Part shown: positions 1 to 10,890 of the stretch, piece after piece
How positions within the stretch are numbered: position 1 is the first letter of the stretch
Layout of the letters: the number at the start of each line of letters is the position of its first letter
Source: Entoloma clypeatum
Taxonomy: Eukaryota > Basidiomycota > Agaricomycetes > Agaricales > Entolomataceae
Length of the DNA stretch: 64,000 nucleotides
Assembly (NCBI GenBank): GCA_963565915.1
Contig: OY751494.1
Span: 3,162,001-3,226,000 of the forward strand
Direction of reading: 5' to 3'
The notes under the pieces: generated by a model
What the model was told of the DNA's origin: nothing
Seen by the model: the letters and a program-made list of their open reading frames with translations, nothing else
Databases searched by the model: none
Translations under genes and position numbers: made by a program

Positions 1-1233
1 ACACTCTTGGACGTCTCAGCAGCCTTCCTCTATGGAACACTCCGTGAGGTAATTTACATGCGACAGCCTGAGGGCTACATAGTAAAAGGGAAAGAAAACC
101 TCGTGTACCGACTATACAAAGCCCTATACGGACTCAAGCAGGCCGCATTAGCCTGGTGGAGGGAACTCGATTCCTCCATGAAAAAGCTCGGCTTTGCCCG
201 GCTTCACTCCGATGCGGGAGTTTTCATTCACACAAGTACCAAAGGGGAAACTGTGATCGCCGTCATTTATGTCGATGACTCTGCTTTTCTTGGCACAAAC
301 CGGGAATACACGCTGGAAAAGAAGAAGGCCTTCATGACAACATGGGAATGTAGGGACCTAGGCCACCTAGTCCCTGATGGGGAACCAAAAGAATTTCTCT
401 CTATCCAAATAAGGCAACGTGGGAAGCGGATCTTCATTGATCAAGTACCCTACCTTGAGAAAATTCTCGCGCGCATGGGGATGAGCGAATCTAATGCCAC
501 CCATACCCCACTCCCGACGGGCTACAAACCCATGAAGTCTGAAGATGAACCCAATGCGGAACTCAGATCCAAGTACCAATCCGTCATCGGGTCACTATTG
601 TACTTAATGATCGGGACAAGACCCGACATTTGTTTCGCCATAATCAAAATGTCCCAATTCTCTGCAAACCCTACCAAACGCCATTTAGAAGTGGCAAGGG
701 ATATTTGCAGGTATTTGAAGGCGACAAAAAATTACGCGATCATGTACGATGGTGATTCTGGGAAAGGAATCTACGCATTCACAGACTCTGATTGGGCGTC
801 AGACGAAAACACCAGGAAGTCCACCACTGGTTACTTCGTATCGCTGGCATCTGGAGCAGTAACATGGGTTTCATCGGCGCAAAAAACCATTGCCCTCTCT
901 TCCACGGAAGCAGAATACATGGCACTATCAGATTGCAGTCGCGCAGTGACATGGCTTAGAAGCATGCTTGCCGAACTTGGGATGCAGATCGGATCAGTCC
1001 CGATCTATGGAGATAACAATGGCTCCGTCTTTATCGCGTCCAACCCTGTAACTGAAAAGCGGTCCAAGCACATTGACGTGCGATTCCACTTCGTCAGAGA
1101 AAAAGTATCCGAAGGCATCATTACGGTCGAATTCATCGAAGGAGTGAATAACCCTGCAGACCTTTTAACTAAGAATCTGGGGAAAGTCCTCTTTAGCAAG
1201 TTTATCCCGTACTTTGGATTACTTAAAAACTAG
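1..1233 (+). CDS. Ty1/Copia Pol, C-terminal part (RT + RNase H), cut by window edge
   Basis: The reading frame is open from base 1 and ends at 1231-1233, so only the 3' part of a Copia polyprotein is in the window. Seen directly: the LDVSAAFLYG block that opens the Copia reverse-transcriptase palm, the YVDD catalytic box (YVDDSAFLG), and an RNase H region with TDSDWA, the STEAEY box and a KHIDVRFHFVRE end. These are the usual Copia landmarks in the usual order. No stop or frameshift interrupts the 410 visible codons, so the copy may be young. A purine run at 1291-1299 and an LTR at 1300-1604 follow, as expected downstream of Copia pol. Gag, protease and integrase would lie left of the window and cannot be judged. 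Confidence 0.93.
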   Translation, partial: TLLDVSAAFLYGTLREVIYMRQPEGYIVKGKENLVYRLYKALYGLKQAALAWWRELDSSMKKLGFARLHSDAGVFIHTSTKGETVIAVIYVDDSAFLGTNREYTLEKKKAFMTTWECRDLGHLVPDGEPKEFLSIQIRQRGKRIFIDQVPYLEKILARMGMSESNATHTPLPTGYKPMKSEDEPNAELRSKYQSVIGSLLYLMIGTRPDICFAIIKMSQFSANPTKRHLEVARDICRYLKATKNYAIMYDGDSGKGIYAFTDSDWASDENTRKSTTGYFVSLASGAVTWVSSAQKTIALSSTEAEYMALSDCSRAVTWLRSMLAELGMQIGSVPIYGDNNGSVFIASNPVTEKRSKHIDVRFHFVREKVSEGIITVEFIEGVNNPADLLTKNLGKVLFSKFIPYFGLLKN

Positions 1234-1299
1234 ACGAAAGAGTACCTATATGGGAAAAAGTAAAGATGTATTTAGAAGTATGTACTAAATATGGGGGGG

Positions 1300-1604
1300 T
1301 GTTGAAACTTTTCCATCACTTAGATTAGATTAGATTATATCACGTGACCTTTACACATCTTCGATTACATACTTATTTGGTTGGTACAAACAGTAGTACG
1401 GTATATAAGACCAGGAAACTGTTAATATCAACAAGTTGTCTCTTGACTCTTAACCGCCTCCATCGCTCTTACCAGCCTCAACCGCTCTCACCAGCCTCAC
1501 CCTCTCCAATCCATGTAAGTGGTCAGAACGGTATCGTAGAGTACTTCCACTGTAGCCGGTTGCTTCAGTACACTTGCGGCTAGCGCCCAGGTGGAACTTC
1601 AACA
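1300..1604 (+). repeat. 3' LTR of the Copia element
   Basis: The 305-bp segment starts TGTTGAA and ends TTCAACA, a perfect 7-bp terminal inverted repeat with canonical TG...CA ends. It is preceded directly by the purine run ATGGGGGGG (1291-1299), the plus-strand primer site. A TATA-like GTATATAAGA at 1401-1410 fits a U3 promoter. The partner 5' LTR is outside the window, so identity between the LTRs cannot be used to date the insertion, and the target-site duplication cannot be checked. Confidence 0.8.
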
Positions 1605-1877
1605 GTTTTGATACATCATTCTGCTACATAGACTCTCTACCAGACATAACTAATGTATGTAACTGTATATATACTTACTATTGGTTTCAAGTATCTCTAC
1701 ATAAGTTATGAATAATTTTTGGGACTGGTGGTGCCACGGTTTGGGCATCAAGAGTACAAGTTTCGACGATGTGCATCGCTCGGCATTGACTGCCGAGCAT
1801 TTTCGGCAATCGCCAAAACTCGAACCATAAGTCGATTGCCAGCAAAACGTTCCCACAGTTTCCTTTTCCCCCACCTC
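1605..1877. other. Spacer with two short perfect hairpins
   Basis: No gene is seen here. Two inverted repeats lie close together: GCTCGGCA (1778-1785) with TGCCGAGC (1791-1798), loop 5 nt, and GGCAATCG (1805-1812) with CGATTGCC (1833-1840), loop 20 nt. They sit just ahead of the minisatellite and might belong to the edge of an unrecognised mobile element. Confidence 0.4.
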
Positions 1878-2365
1878 CGCCCAACGGCCACCACTCATGT
1901 CCAACGGCCCACACCCATGCCCAATGGCCCACACTCATGCCCAATGGCCCCTCTAGTGCCCAACGGCCTGCTCTCGTGCCCACTGGTGGCCTCTAATGCC
2001 CAACGCCGTCCACTCCCACCCAATGCCGTCCCTTCGAGCCCAACAGCCTCCACTCGTGCCCAACGGCCCCCTCTGCTGCTCAACGGCCCCCTCTAGCACC
2101 CAACAGCGTCGTCTCATGCCCAACGGCCCCTTTTTGCGCCCAACGCTGTCCCTTCGAGCCCAACAGCCCCCACTCGTGCCCAATGGCCCCCTCTAGTGCC
2201 CAACAGTGTCCTCTCATGCCCAATGCCCTCCCTTCGAGCCCAACAGCCCCCCACTTGTCTCACTCACGCCCAATGGCGTCCACTCATGCCCAACGACGTT
2301 CACTCACACCCAATGGCGTCCACTCGTGCCCAATGATGTCCACTTGCACCCAACGGCGTCAGATG
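1878..2365. repeat. Degenerate ~20-bp tandem repeat (minisatellite)
   Basis: About two dozen head-to-tail units share a core like TGCCCAACGGCC followed by a C/T-rich stretch such as CCTCTAG or CACTCG. Unit length is about 20 bp and varies because units differ by substitutions and small indels (CAACGG, CAATGG, CAACAG variants). The array is pyrimidine-rich on the plus strand. It is open in several frames on both strands only because the unit lacks stop triplets, so the proline- or glycine-rich ORFs over it are not taken as genes. Confidence 0.85.
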
Positions 2366-2429
2366 GCAAGACTCAGACGATACGTGCATGCACCATCCAG
2401 TAGCACACTCATAGCCTAGTACAGTACAT

Positions 2430-2615
2430 ATTACGAGTCTGGACCAGTTTAAACCAGTCCAGTCTCATCAGACCTGAATACATGGACTGGTCAGACCGGT
2501 CTCTCACCGGTCTGGTCCGGTTTTCCAAGGTGACTATAAAATTGAGACCAGTGCGGTCCTTGGTCCTTCCTTTTCGGGGGTCAAAAATCAGACCGAACCG
2601 AACTTTCAATCACTA
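2430..2615. repeat. Short interspersed block rich in GGTCTGGACC-type palindromes
   Basis: This stretch is crowded with inverted words built on GGACCAG/CTGGTCC: for example GGACCAGTTTAAACCAGTCC near 2440-2460, and GACCGGTC and ACCGGT repeats near 2493-2520. It has no coding signal of its own. It lies between the minisatellite and a truncated Gypsy copy. It could be a degraded short repeat or a MITE-like sequence; I do not recognise the family. Confidence 0.4.
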
Positions 2616-2622
2616 GGGACTG

Positions 2623-4872
2623 TCCTGGATGTCCAGCCACTGGTGCATCATGTGATTCAAACATCAACTCTTGTTGTAATTGTGGATCTGGCGGGACATA
2701 GACTCATTCTCCTGCATAGGTGATCCCATTGTCCTGCTGATACCAATGAGGATTCTTTTTTAGGCCCTGCGCTACTTCTGTCTCCATGTGGTTCGAAGCC
2801 TTTATGTGTGCAATCCATGGGTTTTCAATGGTTGTGACGTTTCCGATTTTGATGGAATCAGATGTTTCACCCCCTTCAAAGAATTGTTCCTCCGTGAACA
2901 TCTCCATTTGTCAAGGATAGTCCCTCCTTGAGCATTTGGTCACTGATTTGTGGTTCAAGTTTCGCTTCATACCAGGGTAACCATAACAGGATGTCTGCTT
3001 TCACATTGGTCTTGCCAGGCACATGCCATAATTCGAAGTCATAGTCTTGCAACTTCATTTTCCAGCGTCGCTGTCATTAGGTCCTGAGGATGACGGAAAT
3101 ATTCCAGGTTCTTGTGATCGGTCAAGATCTCGAAACATTCCCTGGCTTCAAGCAGATAGTGTCTCCAATCTTTCAGTGCTTCCATGACTGCCAGGAGTTC
3201 CTTGTCATATATCTCATAATTCTGTTTGGCCACGGACATGGTCTGCGACAAGAACACGATGGGATGCCATTTGTTGTTTTGCTTCTGAGAGAGTACCGCT
3301 CCAGCCCAATGCATCGGTTTCAACCCTGAACTGTTCATCTGGTTTTGGTAATGCCAATACTGGGGCTGATGTAATTGCCCATATGAGACCTTCAAAGGCC
3401 TGCTGCTCTGTTGGTCCCCAAGTAAATGCCATACTGCCTGTGAGCGCGGTGAGAGGTTTCACAATGTTTGAGTACCCTTCAATAAAACGTCGATAGAAGT
3501 TAGCAAATCCAAGGAACTTCTGAACTTCCTTTTTTGATGTGGGTGCTCGCCAGTTTCGGATTGTATCCACCTTCTCAGTTTCCATCTCGACACGTCCCTC
3601 ACCAACCACATATCCCAATATAGGACATTTTGTTACTTCCCATAAACACTTCTTCCCCTTTAGAAACAAATCATTGTCTGATAGAATCTGTAAAATTTCT
3701 CCGGTGTTTTGTGCGAGTTCTTCCTTGGTTTTACCAATAACCATGATGTCATCCATGTAGATCACGCAGATACGTCGGCGGATCTGGTCCCGGAATAGAC
3801 TAGCCATCATTCGAGAGAACGTTCCCGGGGAGTTGCAAAGACCAAAAAACATGACCAATGGTTCGAACAATCCTCGATTGGTGAGGAAGGCAGCTTTCCA
3901 TTCATTGCCCTCCTTAATCCGGACATTGTTATAGCCCCACATGATGTCCATCTTATTGAAGTAGACTGCATCTTTCAGTACGTCCAAGAGATCAGATATT
4001 TGTGGGAGTGGGAACTTGTCTTTGACCGTGAATTTATTGACCATGTGGTAATCTTGTACCAATCATTTGGAACCATCCTTCTTGTTGATGAAGAAGCAAG
4101 GGGAGGCATAAGGGGATTTGGACGGGCGGATCTTTCCAGTTGCTAGACCCTTGTTGATGAATGCATCCAATTCCTCTTGTTCCTTTTGTGTCATGGGATA
4201 TGTATTTCTCCCTCGCTCCTTTGGGGCGTCTGGTGTAAGTTCAATACCATGGTCCCACTCCCTCTCCTTTGGGATCTTATCAAAGTTCTTTTTCTCGAAG
4301 AGATGAGCAAATCGTTCAACATATGAGGGTCGTTTGGTTGTGGGAGGTGGTGTGGGAGTGACAGCTTCCAAGATAGGGTCTCCAGGCTTCCATTTCTGAT
4401 CTGACTTTTTGGGTGCATCTTTGTCATGCACCTCAACCATGCAAACCCAGTGTTTGCGACCATCAAGGTTAACCCTGAAATCTGAGTGTTTGGTTCGGCA
4501 TGTTGTTGGGCACCAGTTAAATGTTACCACACCGGTTGTCCAATTGATTGTGGGGTTGTGGTGTACCAACCAGTCATGTCCCAAGAGCATGTCCATTCTC
4601 CCAACGTCCAGTACTATTGCTTCCATGGTTTCCTGATGTGCTCCCAAATCCAGCTTTACTTCAGCAAGTTGGCTCGCTTTCTGTTGTCGATTTGGTGATC
4701 CATCCACATTTAGAATTGCTATGGGCGGTATTCCTCATGTGGGGAGGTTCTGTTTGCATACTATTCTGGGATGGATGCATGTGCGCTCATATCCGCTATC
4801 AACCTCAGGTCAGATGACATTTGGTTCTCATTGTGTTTTGAGCTGAGCTAACAGCCTGATCTCTTGTTGTTT
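2623..4872 (-). pseudogene. Gypsy copy A: truncated, frameshifted Pol (PR-RT-RNase H-start of IN)
   Basis: Read on the minus strand from about 4872, this shows a retropepsin C-terminal half, then RT with MDIMWGYNNVRIKEG, the catalytic YMDD and KKEVQKFLGFANFYRRF, then RNase H pieces (LTDHKNLEYF), and the linker up to the first part of integrase. It is nearly the same sequence as element B but keeps the RT thumb that B has lost. It is dead: an in-frame TGA lies between KKDGSK and LVQDY, the frame shifts at the start of RNase H (about 3300-3215) and after it, and the 3' half (integrase core, chromodomain, LTR) is missing beyond 2623. The protease start blends into element C near 4870. No LTR is attached. 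Confidence 0.88.
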
Positions 4873-5261
4873 CGGAGGTTTGTCCCACGACACTCCAGTG
4901 GCCAGAAATCCTGGACAGTGGAAAACCTTGGAACTGGTGTCGCGCAATTACTGGTGGCCACACATGTCTCGTTTAATAGGTCAATATTGCAAGACATGTG
5001 ACCTATGCCTCTGCACCAAGGTCCGACGCACTCCGCCCTCTGGAGAGCTCAATCCGCTACCAGTCCCCATGGAGCGATGGCAAGTAACCAGTGTTGACTT
5101 TATTACTGAACTACCAGAAGCCCATGGCTACGACGCTATCATGGTGGTAGTGGACTCAGTAGGGAAGCGGGGACACTTCATCCTGATGCACTCCGACATC
5201 TCTGCACTCGGAACTGCACGCTCCTATGTTCAAAATGTCTGGAAACTCCACAGACTACCGG
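4873..5261 (+). pseudogene. Gypsy integrase fragment of a different family (element C)
   Basis: On the plus strand this encodes the integrase zinc-binding region, with CHDTPVARNPGQWKT, NYWWPHM and a CDLC pair, followed by the first catalytic Asp block SVDFITELPEAHGYDAIMVV, and stops at VWKLHRLP. There the LTR of element B begins (5262). It has lost everything before the zinc finger and after the first third of the catalytic core. Its sequence differs from elements A/B and from element D, so it is a remnant of a third Gypsy family that points the opposite way from A and B. Confidence 0.82.
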
Positions 5262-5662
5262 TGTTATGCTTAACAAACCGTTCCAAGGTTCGGGCAGAGT
5301 ATGCAGGAAGTGGAAAGGCAAAGAGCAATGTGATTGCTAAATCTAAGGAATCTACTACAGTACAAGAGGTTTATATAGGTACTGATTATAGGCGGTAGCA
5401 GATGAGTCAGTGCTGCGGAAGGCAGTGCGCATGAGTAAGGCGACTGCGAAAGACTATGTACAATGAGTAAGCTGACTGCGGGAAGTGAGTCAGCACAGGA
5501 GCAAGGTATACTAAAGGGGATGACGAAGTAATGTAATGAGTCAGACTGGGAATCGAAGGTTGTGAAAGGAGACATTAGACATAGTGAGTTCATAAGAGGG
5601 CGCCGAGTCGGGCTGATAAGTAAAAGATATGACGTGGTCCTCATACTGTAGAGTCTGTAACA
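5262..5662 (-). repeat. Element B LTR, left copy (3' LTR in element orientation)
   Basis: This 401-bp repeat begins TGTTATGCTTAAC and ends GTCTGTAACA on the plus strand, giving TGTTA...TAACA termini. It aligns along its whole length with 11304-11705, with scattered substitutions (for example CTGTAACA against CCGTAACA at the end). That indicates the two LTRs have diverged by a few percent since insertion. Confidence 0.93.
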
Positions 5663-5910
5663 TGTTCCCCTCTCCAAGCTCTGTGTCCTCACAGAGTCAC
5701 TGTCCCCATCTCTCGTTGTTGCCAGGATCAGACCAGTTCGGACTCTCCTTGAGGCTCCAATCATATATCAACTCCTCATTGATGGCTACGGCGAGTTCAA
5801 GGCCTTTGATGGCCAGCCGAATACATCAATTTTCGATGATGAGGGTGCTGGTGTAGTTCCCGAGGATTTGTTTCTCTTTGGGCGACGGGGAGATTGGACA
5901 ACGAATGAAG

Positions 5911-6060
5911 TCAGATATTCATCTGGCGATGAAGGAGGTCGGCGAGGAAAGTTTCGAGGGCATGGATTTGGTCTCTCATGGAGAGCGCTTCGTTCATAAG
6001 GGCAGCCATGGTGGGGTTGATGTTGGTGGTGGAGGTGGAGGTAACGATGGTGTTTGACAT
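5911..6060 (-). CDS. Small ORF downstream of element B pol (doubtful)
   Basis: A 49-codon ORF starting MSNTIVTS lies between the chromodomain and the 3' LTR of element B. It is Ser/Thr-rich at its N-terminus and then reads as a short leucine-containing amphipathic helix (MAALMNEALSMRDQIHALE). I do not recognise it. Element D also carries an ORF beginning MSN at the same relative place, but the two products are not obviously similar. It may be chance coding in a 3' untranslated region. Confidence 0.25.
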   Translation of the reverse strand: MSNTIVTSTSTTNINPTMAALMNEALSMRDQIHALETFLADLLHRQMNI

Positions 6061-6193
6061 GGCGGTGAGGATGGTTGAGAGATAAAAGAAGAATGGGGTG
6101 GCTATATTGGGCAGGGAAAAGACTAGAGCGGGGAACTCGGTGTGTGGTTGACTGATGAGGTCGATACTGCCATGGGTTTTGAGAACTCGTCTT

Positions 6194-9100
6194 TTATTGT
6201 GGACAAGACGGGTTCTGCTGATGGAAATCACGGATCAAATCCTGAGCGTTCTGAACATTAGTTCGAGGTTCCCATGTGTTCTCTTCTGGACCATATCCTT
6301 CTCACTGGACGAGGTACTGGATCTTTCCACGGAACTTTCGAGAGTCTAGGATTGTAGACACATGGTACTCTTCTCATCCTTCGACGATGATCAGATCAGG
6401 GGCTGGTTTCTTTTTCTGGATGGCATACTTCGGAGTTTCATATGGTGACAACAGGGTCTCGTTGAACACAGGGTGAATCATCTTCCAAGTCTTCAGAAGA
6501 TCAAGAAGGTATGCGCTAGTTCCTTTCTTCTCTAGGACTTTGAATGGTCCATGTCGGAGTGCATCAAGTTTCTTTGAGGGGCGATCAGTCCTGATGTTAG
6601 TTCCTTCTAGCCACACCTTGTCTCCGATGCGGTAGTTCTGAGACGGACTTCGCCGTGTGTCAACTGTCTTCTTCATCTGATCCTGTGCTTGTTTCAGCGC
6701 AGCATTGGCTTCTTCTCGTGCTTGTTTGAGTCTCTTCAAGAAGTTGTTGGCAGCCGGATTGGTATCTTCTAACACGAGCTCTCCCTTCCATGGATGTAAC
6801 CCGTAGTTGAGGTAGAATGGGGTGTGCTTCGTCGCCTGATGTTCTTTGTCATTGTACTGGAACTCTGCGATTGCGATCCATTCAGCCCAATCATCCTGTA
6901 GATGGTTGACAAAGTTTTGTAAGAATGCTTCCGTTTCCTGATGTGATCGCTCGCCCTGTCCATCAGTCTGTGGGTGGTATGCGGTGGACAGGTTCCTCTT
7001 GATCCCTAACATGCGGCAGAGTATCTCCATGAACTTCGTGGTGAACTGCGGTCCCCTATCGCTGATGATCTTCTTGGGGATCCCATGAAGCTTCCATATC
7101 TGATCCCGATAGATCTTGGCTAATCCTTCAGCTGATAGTTCCATGGTTGTTGGAATGAGGTGAAGCATCTTCAAATGTCTATCCATGATGACCAGAATTG
7201 CGTTTTTTCCATCAGATTCTGGTATTGGTCCCACAACATCGATTCCTATGTCTTCCCATGGGTGACTTGGTGCTGCATGGGGATGTAGCGGAGCATGTCG
7301 CTTTTGTCGGTTAATTTTGTTGTGTTGACAAGTGTCGCAACCCTTCACGTACTTCTTCACATCATGCAGTATGGTAGGCCACCAGTAGGTGTGAGTGAGG
7401 AGTTCATGTGTCCGGTACTGTCCTGGATGTCCAGCCACTGGTGCATCATGTGACTCAAACATCAATTCTTGTCGTAATTGTGGGTCTGGCGGGACATAGA
7501 CTTGTTCGCCTGCATATGTGATGCCGTTTTCCTGTTGATACCAATGAGGATTCTTCTTTAGACCCTGGGCTACTTCTGTCTCCATGCGGTTTGAACCCTT
7601 GATGCGTGCGATCCACGGATTTTTGATGGTCGTGATGTTTCCAATTTTGATGGAATCAGATGTTTCACCCCCTTCAAAGAATTGTTCCTCCGTGAACATC
7701 TCCATTTGTACCACATCTTCTGATTCCAACCGTTTCAAGAATAGTCCCTCCTTGAGCATTTGGTCACTGTCCTGTGGTTCGAGTTCCGCTTCATACCAGG
7801 GTAAGCGTGACAGGATGTCCGCTTTTGCATTGGTCTTGCCGGGCACATGCCGTAATTCAAAGTCATAGTCTTGTAACTTCATTTTCCAGCGTTGCTGTCG
7901 TTGATTTAGGTCCTGAGGATGACGGAAATATTCCAGGTTCTTGTGATCGGTCAAGATTTCAAAACGTTCCCTGGCTTCGAGCAGATAGTGTCTCCAATCT
8001 TTTAATGCTTCCACGACCGCCAGGAGTTCTTTGTCATATATCTGGTAATTCTGTTCGGCCGTGGACATGGTCTGCAACAAGAACGCGATGGGGTGCCATT
8101 TGTCATCTTGCTTCTGAGAGAGTACTGCTCCAATTGCATAGCCCGATGCATCGGTTTCAACCCTGAACTGTCCCTCTGGTTTTGGTAATGCCAAGACTGG
8201 TGCCGATGTAAATGCCCGTATGAGACCTTCAAAAGCTTGCTGCTCTGTTGGTCCCCAAGTAAATGCTGTACCGCCTGTGAGCGCGGTGAGAGGTTTTGCA
8301 ATGTTTGAGTACCCTTCAATAAAGATCTGTAGAATGTCTTTGGTGTTTCGTGCGAGTTCTTCCTTGGTTTTACTGATAACCACGATGTCATCCATGTAGA
8401 TCACGCAGATACGTCGGCGGATCTGGTCCCGGAATAGACTAGCCATCATTCGAGAGAACATTCCCGGGGAGTTGCAAAGACCAAAAAACATGACCAATGG
8501 TTCAAACAATCCTTGACTGATGAGGAAGGCAGCTTTCCATTCATCGCCCTCCTTAATCCGGACATTGTTATAGCCCCACATGATGTCCATTTTATTGAAG
8601 GAGACCACATCTTTCAGTACGTCCAAGAGATCAGATATTCGTGGGAGTGGGAACTTGTCTTTGACCGTGAATTTATTGACCATGTGGTAATCTTGTACCA
8701 ATCATTTGGAACCATCCTTCTTGTTGATGAAGAAGCAAGGGGAGGCATAAGGGGATTTGGACGGGCGGATCTTTCCAGTTGCTAGACCCTTGTTGATGAA
8801 TGCATCCAATTCCTCTTGTTCCTTTTGTGTCATAGGATATGTATTTCCCCCTAGTTCCTTTGGTGCGTCCGGTGTAAGTTCGATACCATGGTCCCATTCC
8901 CTCTCCTTTGGGATCTTATCAAAGTTCTTTTTCTCGAAGAGATAAACAAATCGTTCAACATATGAGGGTCGTTTGGTTGTGGGAGGTGGTGTGGGAGTGA
9001 CAGCTTCCAAGATAGGGTCTCCAGGCTTCCATTTCTGATCCGACTTTTTGGGTGCATCTTTGTCGTGCACCTCAACCATGCAAACCCGGTGTTTGCGACC

Positions 9101-9490
9101 ATCAAGGTTAACCCTGAAATCCGAGTGTTTGGTTCGACATGTTGTTGGGCACCAGTTAAATGTTACCGCGCCGGTTGTCCAATTGATTGTGGGGTTGTGG
9201 TGTACCAACCAGTCATGTCCTAAGAGCATGTCCATTCTTCCAATGTCCAGTACCATTGCTTCCATGGTTTCCTGATGTTCTCCCAAATCCAGTTTGACTT
9301 CGGCAAGTTGGCTCACTTTCTGTTGTCGATTTGGTGATTTATCCGCATTTAGAATTGCTATGGGTGGTATTCCTCGCGTGGGGAGGTTCTGTTCACGTAC
9401 TATTCTGGGATGGATGCATGTGTGTTCACATCCGCTGTCAACCTCAGGTCGGATAACCTTTGGTCCTCGTCGTGTTTTGAGCTGAGCTAA
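6194..9490 (-). pseudogene. Element B Pol: protease, RT (thumb deleted), RNase H, integrase, chromodomain
   Basis: In order on the minus strand: retropepsin with a DSG triad (VDSGCEHTC, about 9450) and LLGHDW; RT with MDIMWGYNNVRIKEG and YMDD; RNase H (LTDHKNLEYF); integrase with HHCC residues (HDAPVAGHPGQ, CDTC), then IDVVG, SDRGPQF and a Glu 36 residues later (DD35E); and a chromodomain ending at 6194 (EEYHVSTIL, QYLVQ, NTWEP). Lesions: TGA between KKDGSK and LVQDY (8702-8704), an in-frame loss of 66 codons near 8323 relative to copy A that removes the RT thumb, a TGA just before the chromodomain (near 6371) and another replacing the conserved Trp of LVQ(W)EGY. The stretch 8701-6374 is otherwise open for 775 codons. 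The copy could not reverse-transcribe on its own. Confidence 0.9.
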
Positions 9491-9645
9491 CAGCCTGATC
9501 TCTCATCTTTTTGGAGGTTTATCTCCCTTCACAATCTTAGTCGACACAGCGGCTCATTTGGCAGGGATGACATAGGTTCTATTGTCTGCAGTCATACAAG
9601 GCAAGCAAGTCCGTTTAATAGATAAGGGTCGCGACTTAGTGTCGT

Positions 9646-10890
9646 TTAATTGGACCCTTCGGGAAAATCCTTCTCGTCGGCTTCTAAGATTGTGGTTTCA
9701 TCATTCTCAGCATCTTCCTCGGACACCTTCCTAACCCTTCTGGAGTTCTTCTTTGGCTTGTGGCAGTTGCGCGCGATATGGCCTTCTTGGTCACAGTTGA
9801 AACACTTGCAACCATCTTTCTTCTTTGGAGCGCTACAGTCTTTAGCCAGATGACCGAAGCGTTGACAGTTGTAGCAACGGGCTACTCCTGCTTTGTCGAT
9901 TTCCATGGCTTTGCCCTGACCACCATAAGTGGTACCCGATCCGGTGCGCATGTCGCCGCCACCTCAGATAACCAGTGCGTGTCCTTCCATCTGTCGTCCC
10001 TTGTTTCGGATCTCCTTTGCGTAATCGGTGTATGTCTTGCCATCGCTAGCCACTTGTTCAGAGATTCTGCGGTTGATGTTCTTCTCTAGGATGTATTTCC
10101 CAGTTTCTTTGCCAAGGTTTGACAGCTTCAAGAGTTCTTCGAATTCATCCAAGAATTCATCAACAGTACGTTTCTCTTGTTTCAGGACTTCAAGTCTGGC
10201 TTTGGCAGCGACCGACTTGTTGGCGATGGAGAATCGTGTGGCGATATCATCGGAAAAACCTAGCCAGGTGATGTTCTCATTGTCAACAGCAAGAGCATCT
10301 AACTTGTTACTGGCCCAGTGCCTGCCGGACCCTTCCATCATGCGGGATAGCACTGCAAGAATCTTCTGATCATCTGTGAGGCTCTTTTGGAACCTGATGT
10401 ATAGTTTGGTGGCCTTCCACCACTCATCAAAGGTGTATCTGTCCTTGAACATCCCAGGATCCTTGATGATCTTGGATGTATCCATTGTTTGTACAGCCGG
10501 AGCTTCTGCCATGTTTAGAGTCTGCGGAGGAGAAGAGGAGTCGGGTTGTTGGGATGAAGATGGGGTTCGGGATACAGGTAAGGATTGAAAATGAGTCTCT
10601 GTTCTAGGCATCTGTTCGATATCTGACTGTGCGGAGTCAAAAGTAAATTCGTCAGGGGACTCGTTGGCGGAATCAGTGGCAAAACGTTCAGAGTATTTCC
10701 TCTGTAAATCTCTAAGGAATCTCTGTTCCTGCACGTCTGTTGATCGCGAGAAGGGGTCAAGTCTCTCATTTCGTGCCCAGCGGTTGTACTCGGTCTGTTG
10801 TTCTTCGGTGGTGAAGTGGGCGTAGATCTGCTGCTTTGAGTAAGACGTGATGATGTGGCTCTGGGACGTCTCAATGTGAGCGTCCTAATC
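9646..10890 (-). pseudogene. Element B Gag with two CCHC zinc knuckles, interrupted by TGA
   Basis: The capsid-like part (YTFDEWWKATKLYIRF, RRISEQVASDGKTYTDY) is followed by two nucleocapsid knuckles, CYNCQRFGHLAKDC and CFNCDQEGHIARNC, then an acidic tail. The capsid and knuckle parts are in the same frame, separated only by TGA at 9964-9966 after GHALVI. Upstream the frame is open to a TAG near 10890; no ATG precedes the capsid region and translation may begin in a portion now out of frame (11008-11298). Gag packages element RNA and forms the virus-like particle. Pol starts in another frame downstream, so a frameshift or re-initiation would have been needed in the active ancestor. Confidence 0.85.

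Noticed and set aside
1878..2365. A CRISPR-like array or a coding Pro-rich repeat protein
   Set aside because: Units are contiguous and degenerate with no unique spacers, and the organism is a fungus. Open frames occur in several phases on both strands simply because the unit has no stops.
5270..5764. ORFs within the element B LTRs as genes
   Set aside because: Both LTRs carry similar frames because they are copies of the same non-coding repeat; no protein family fits.
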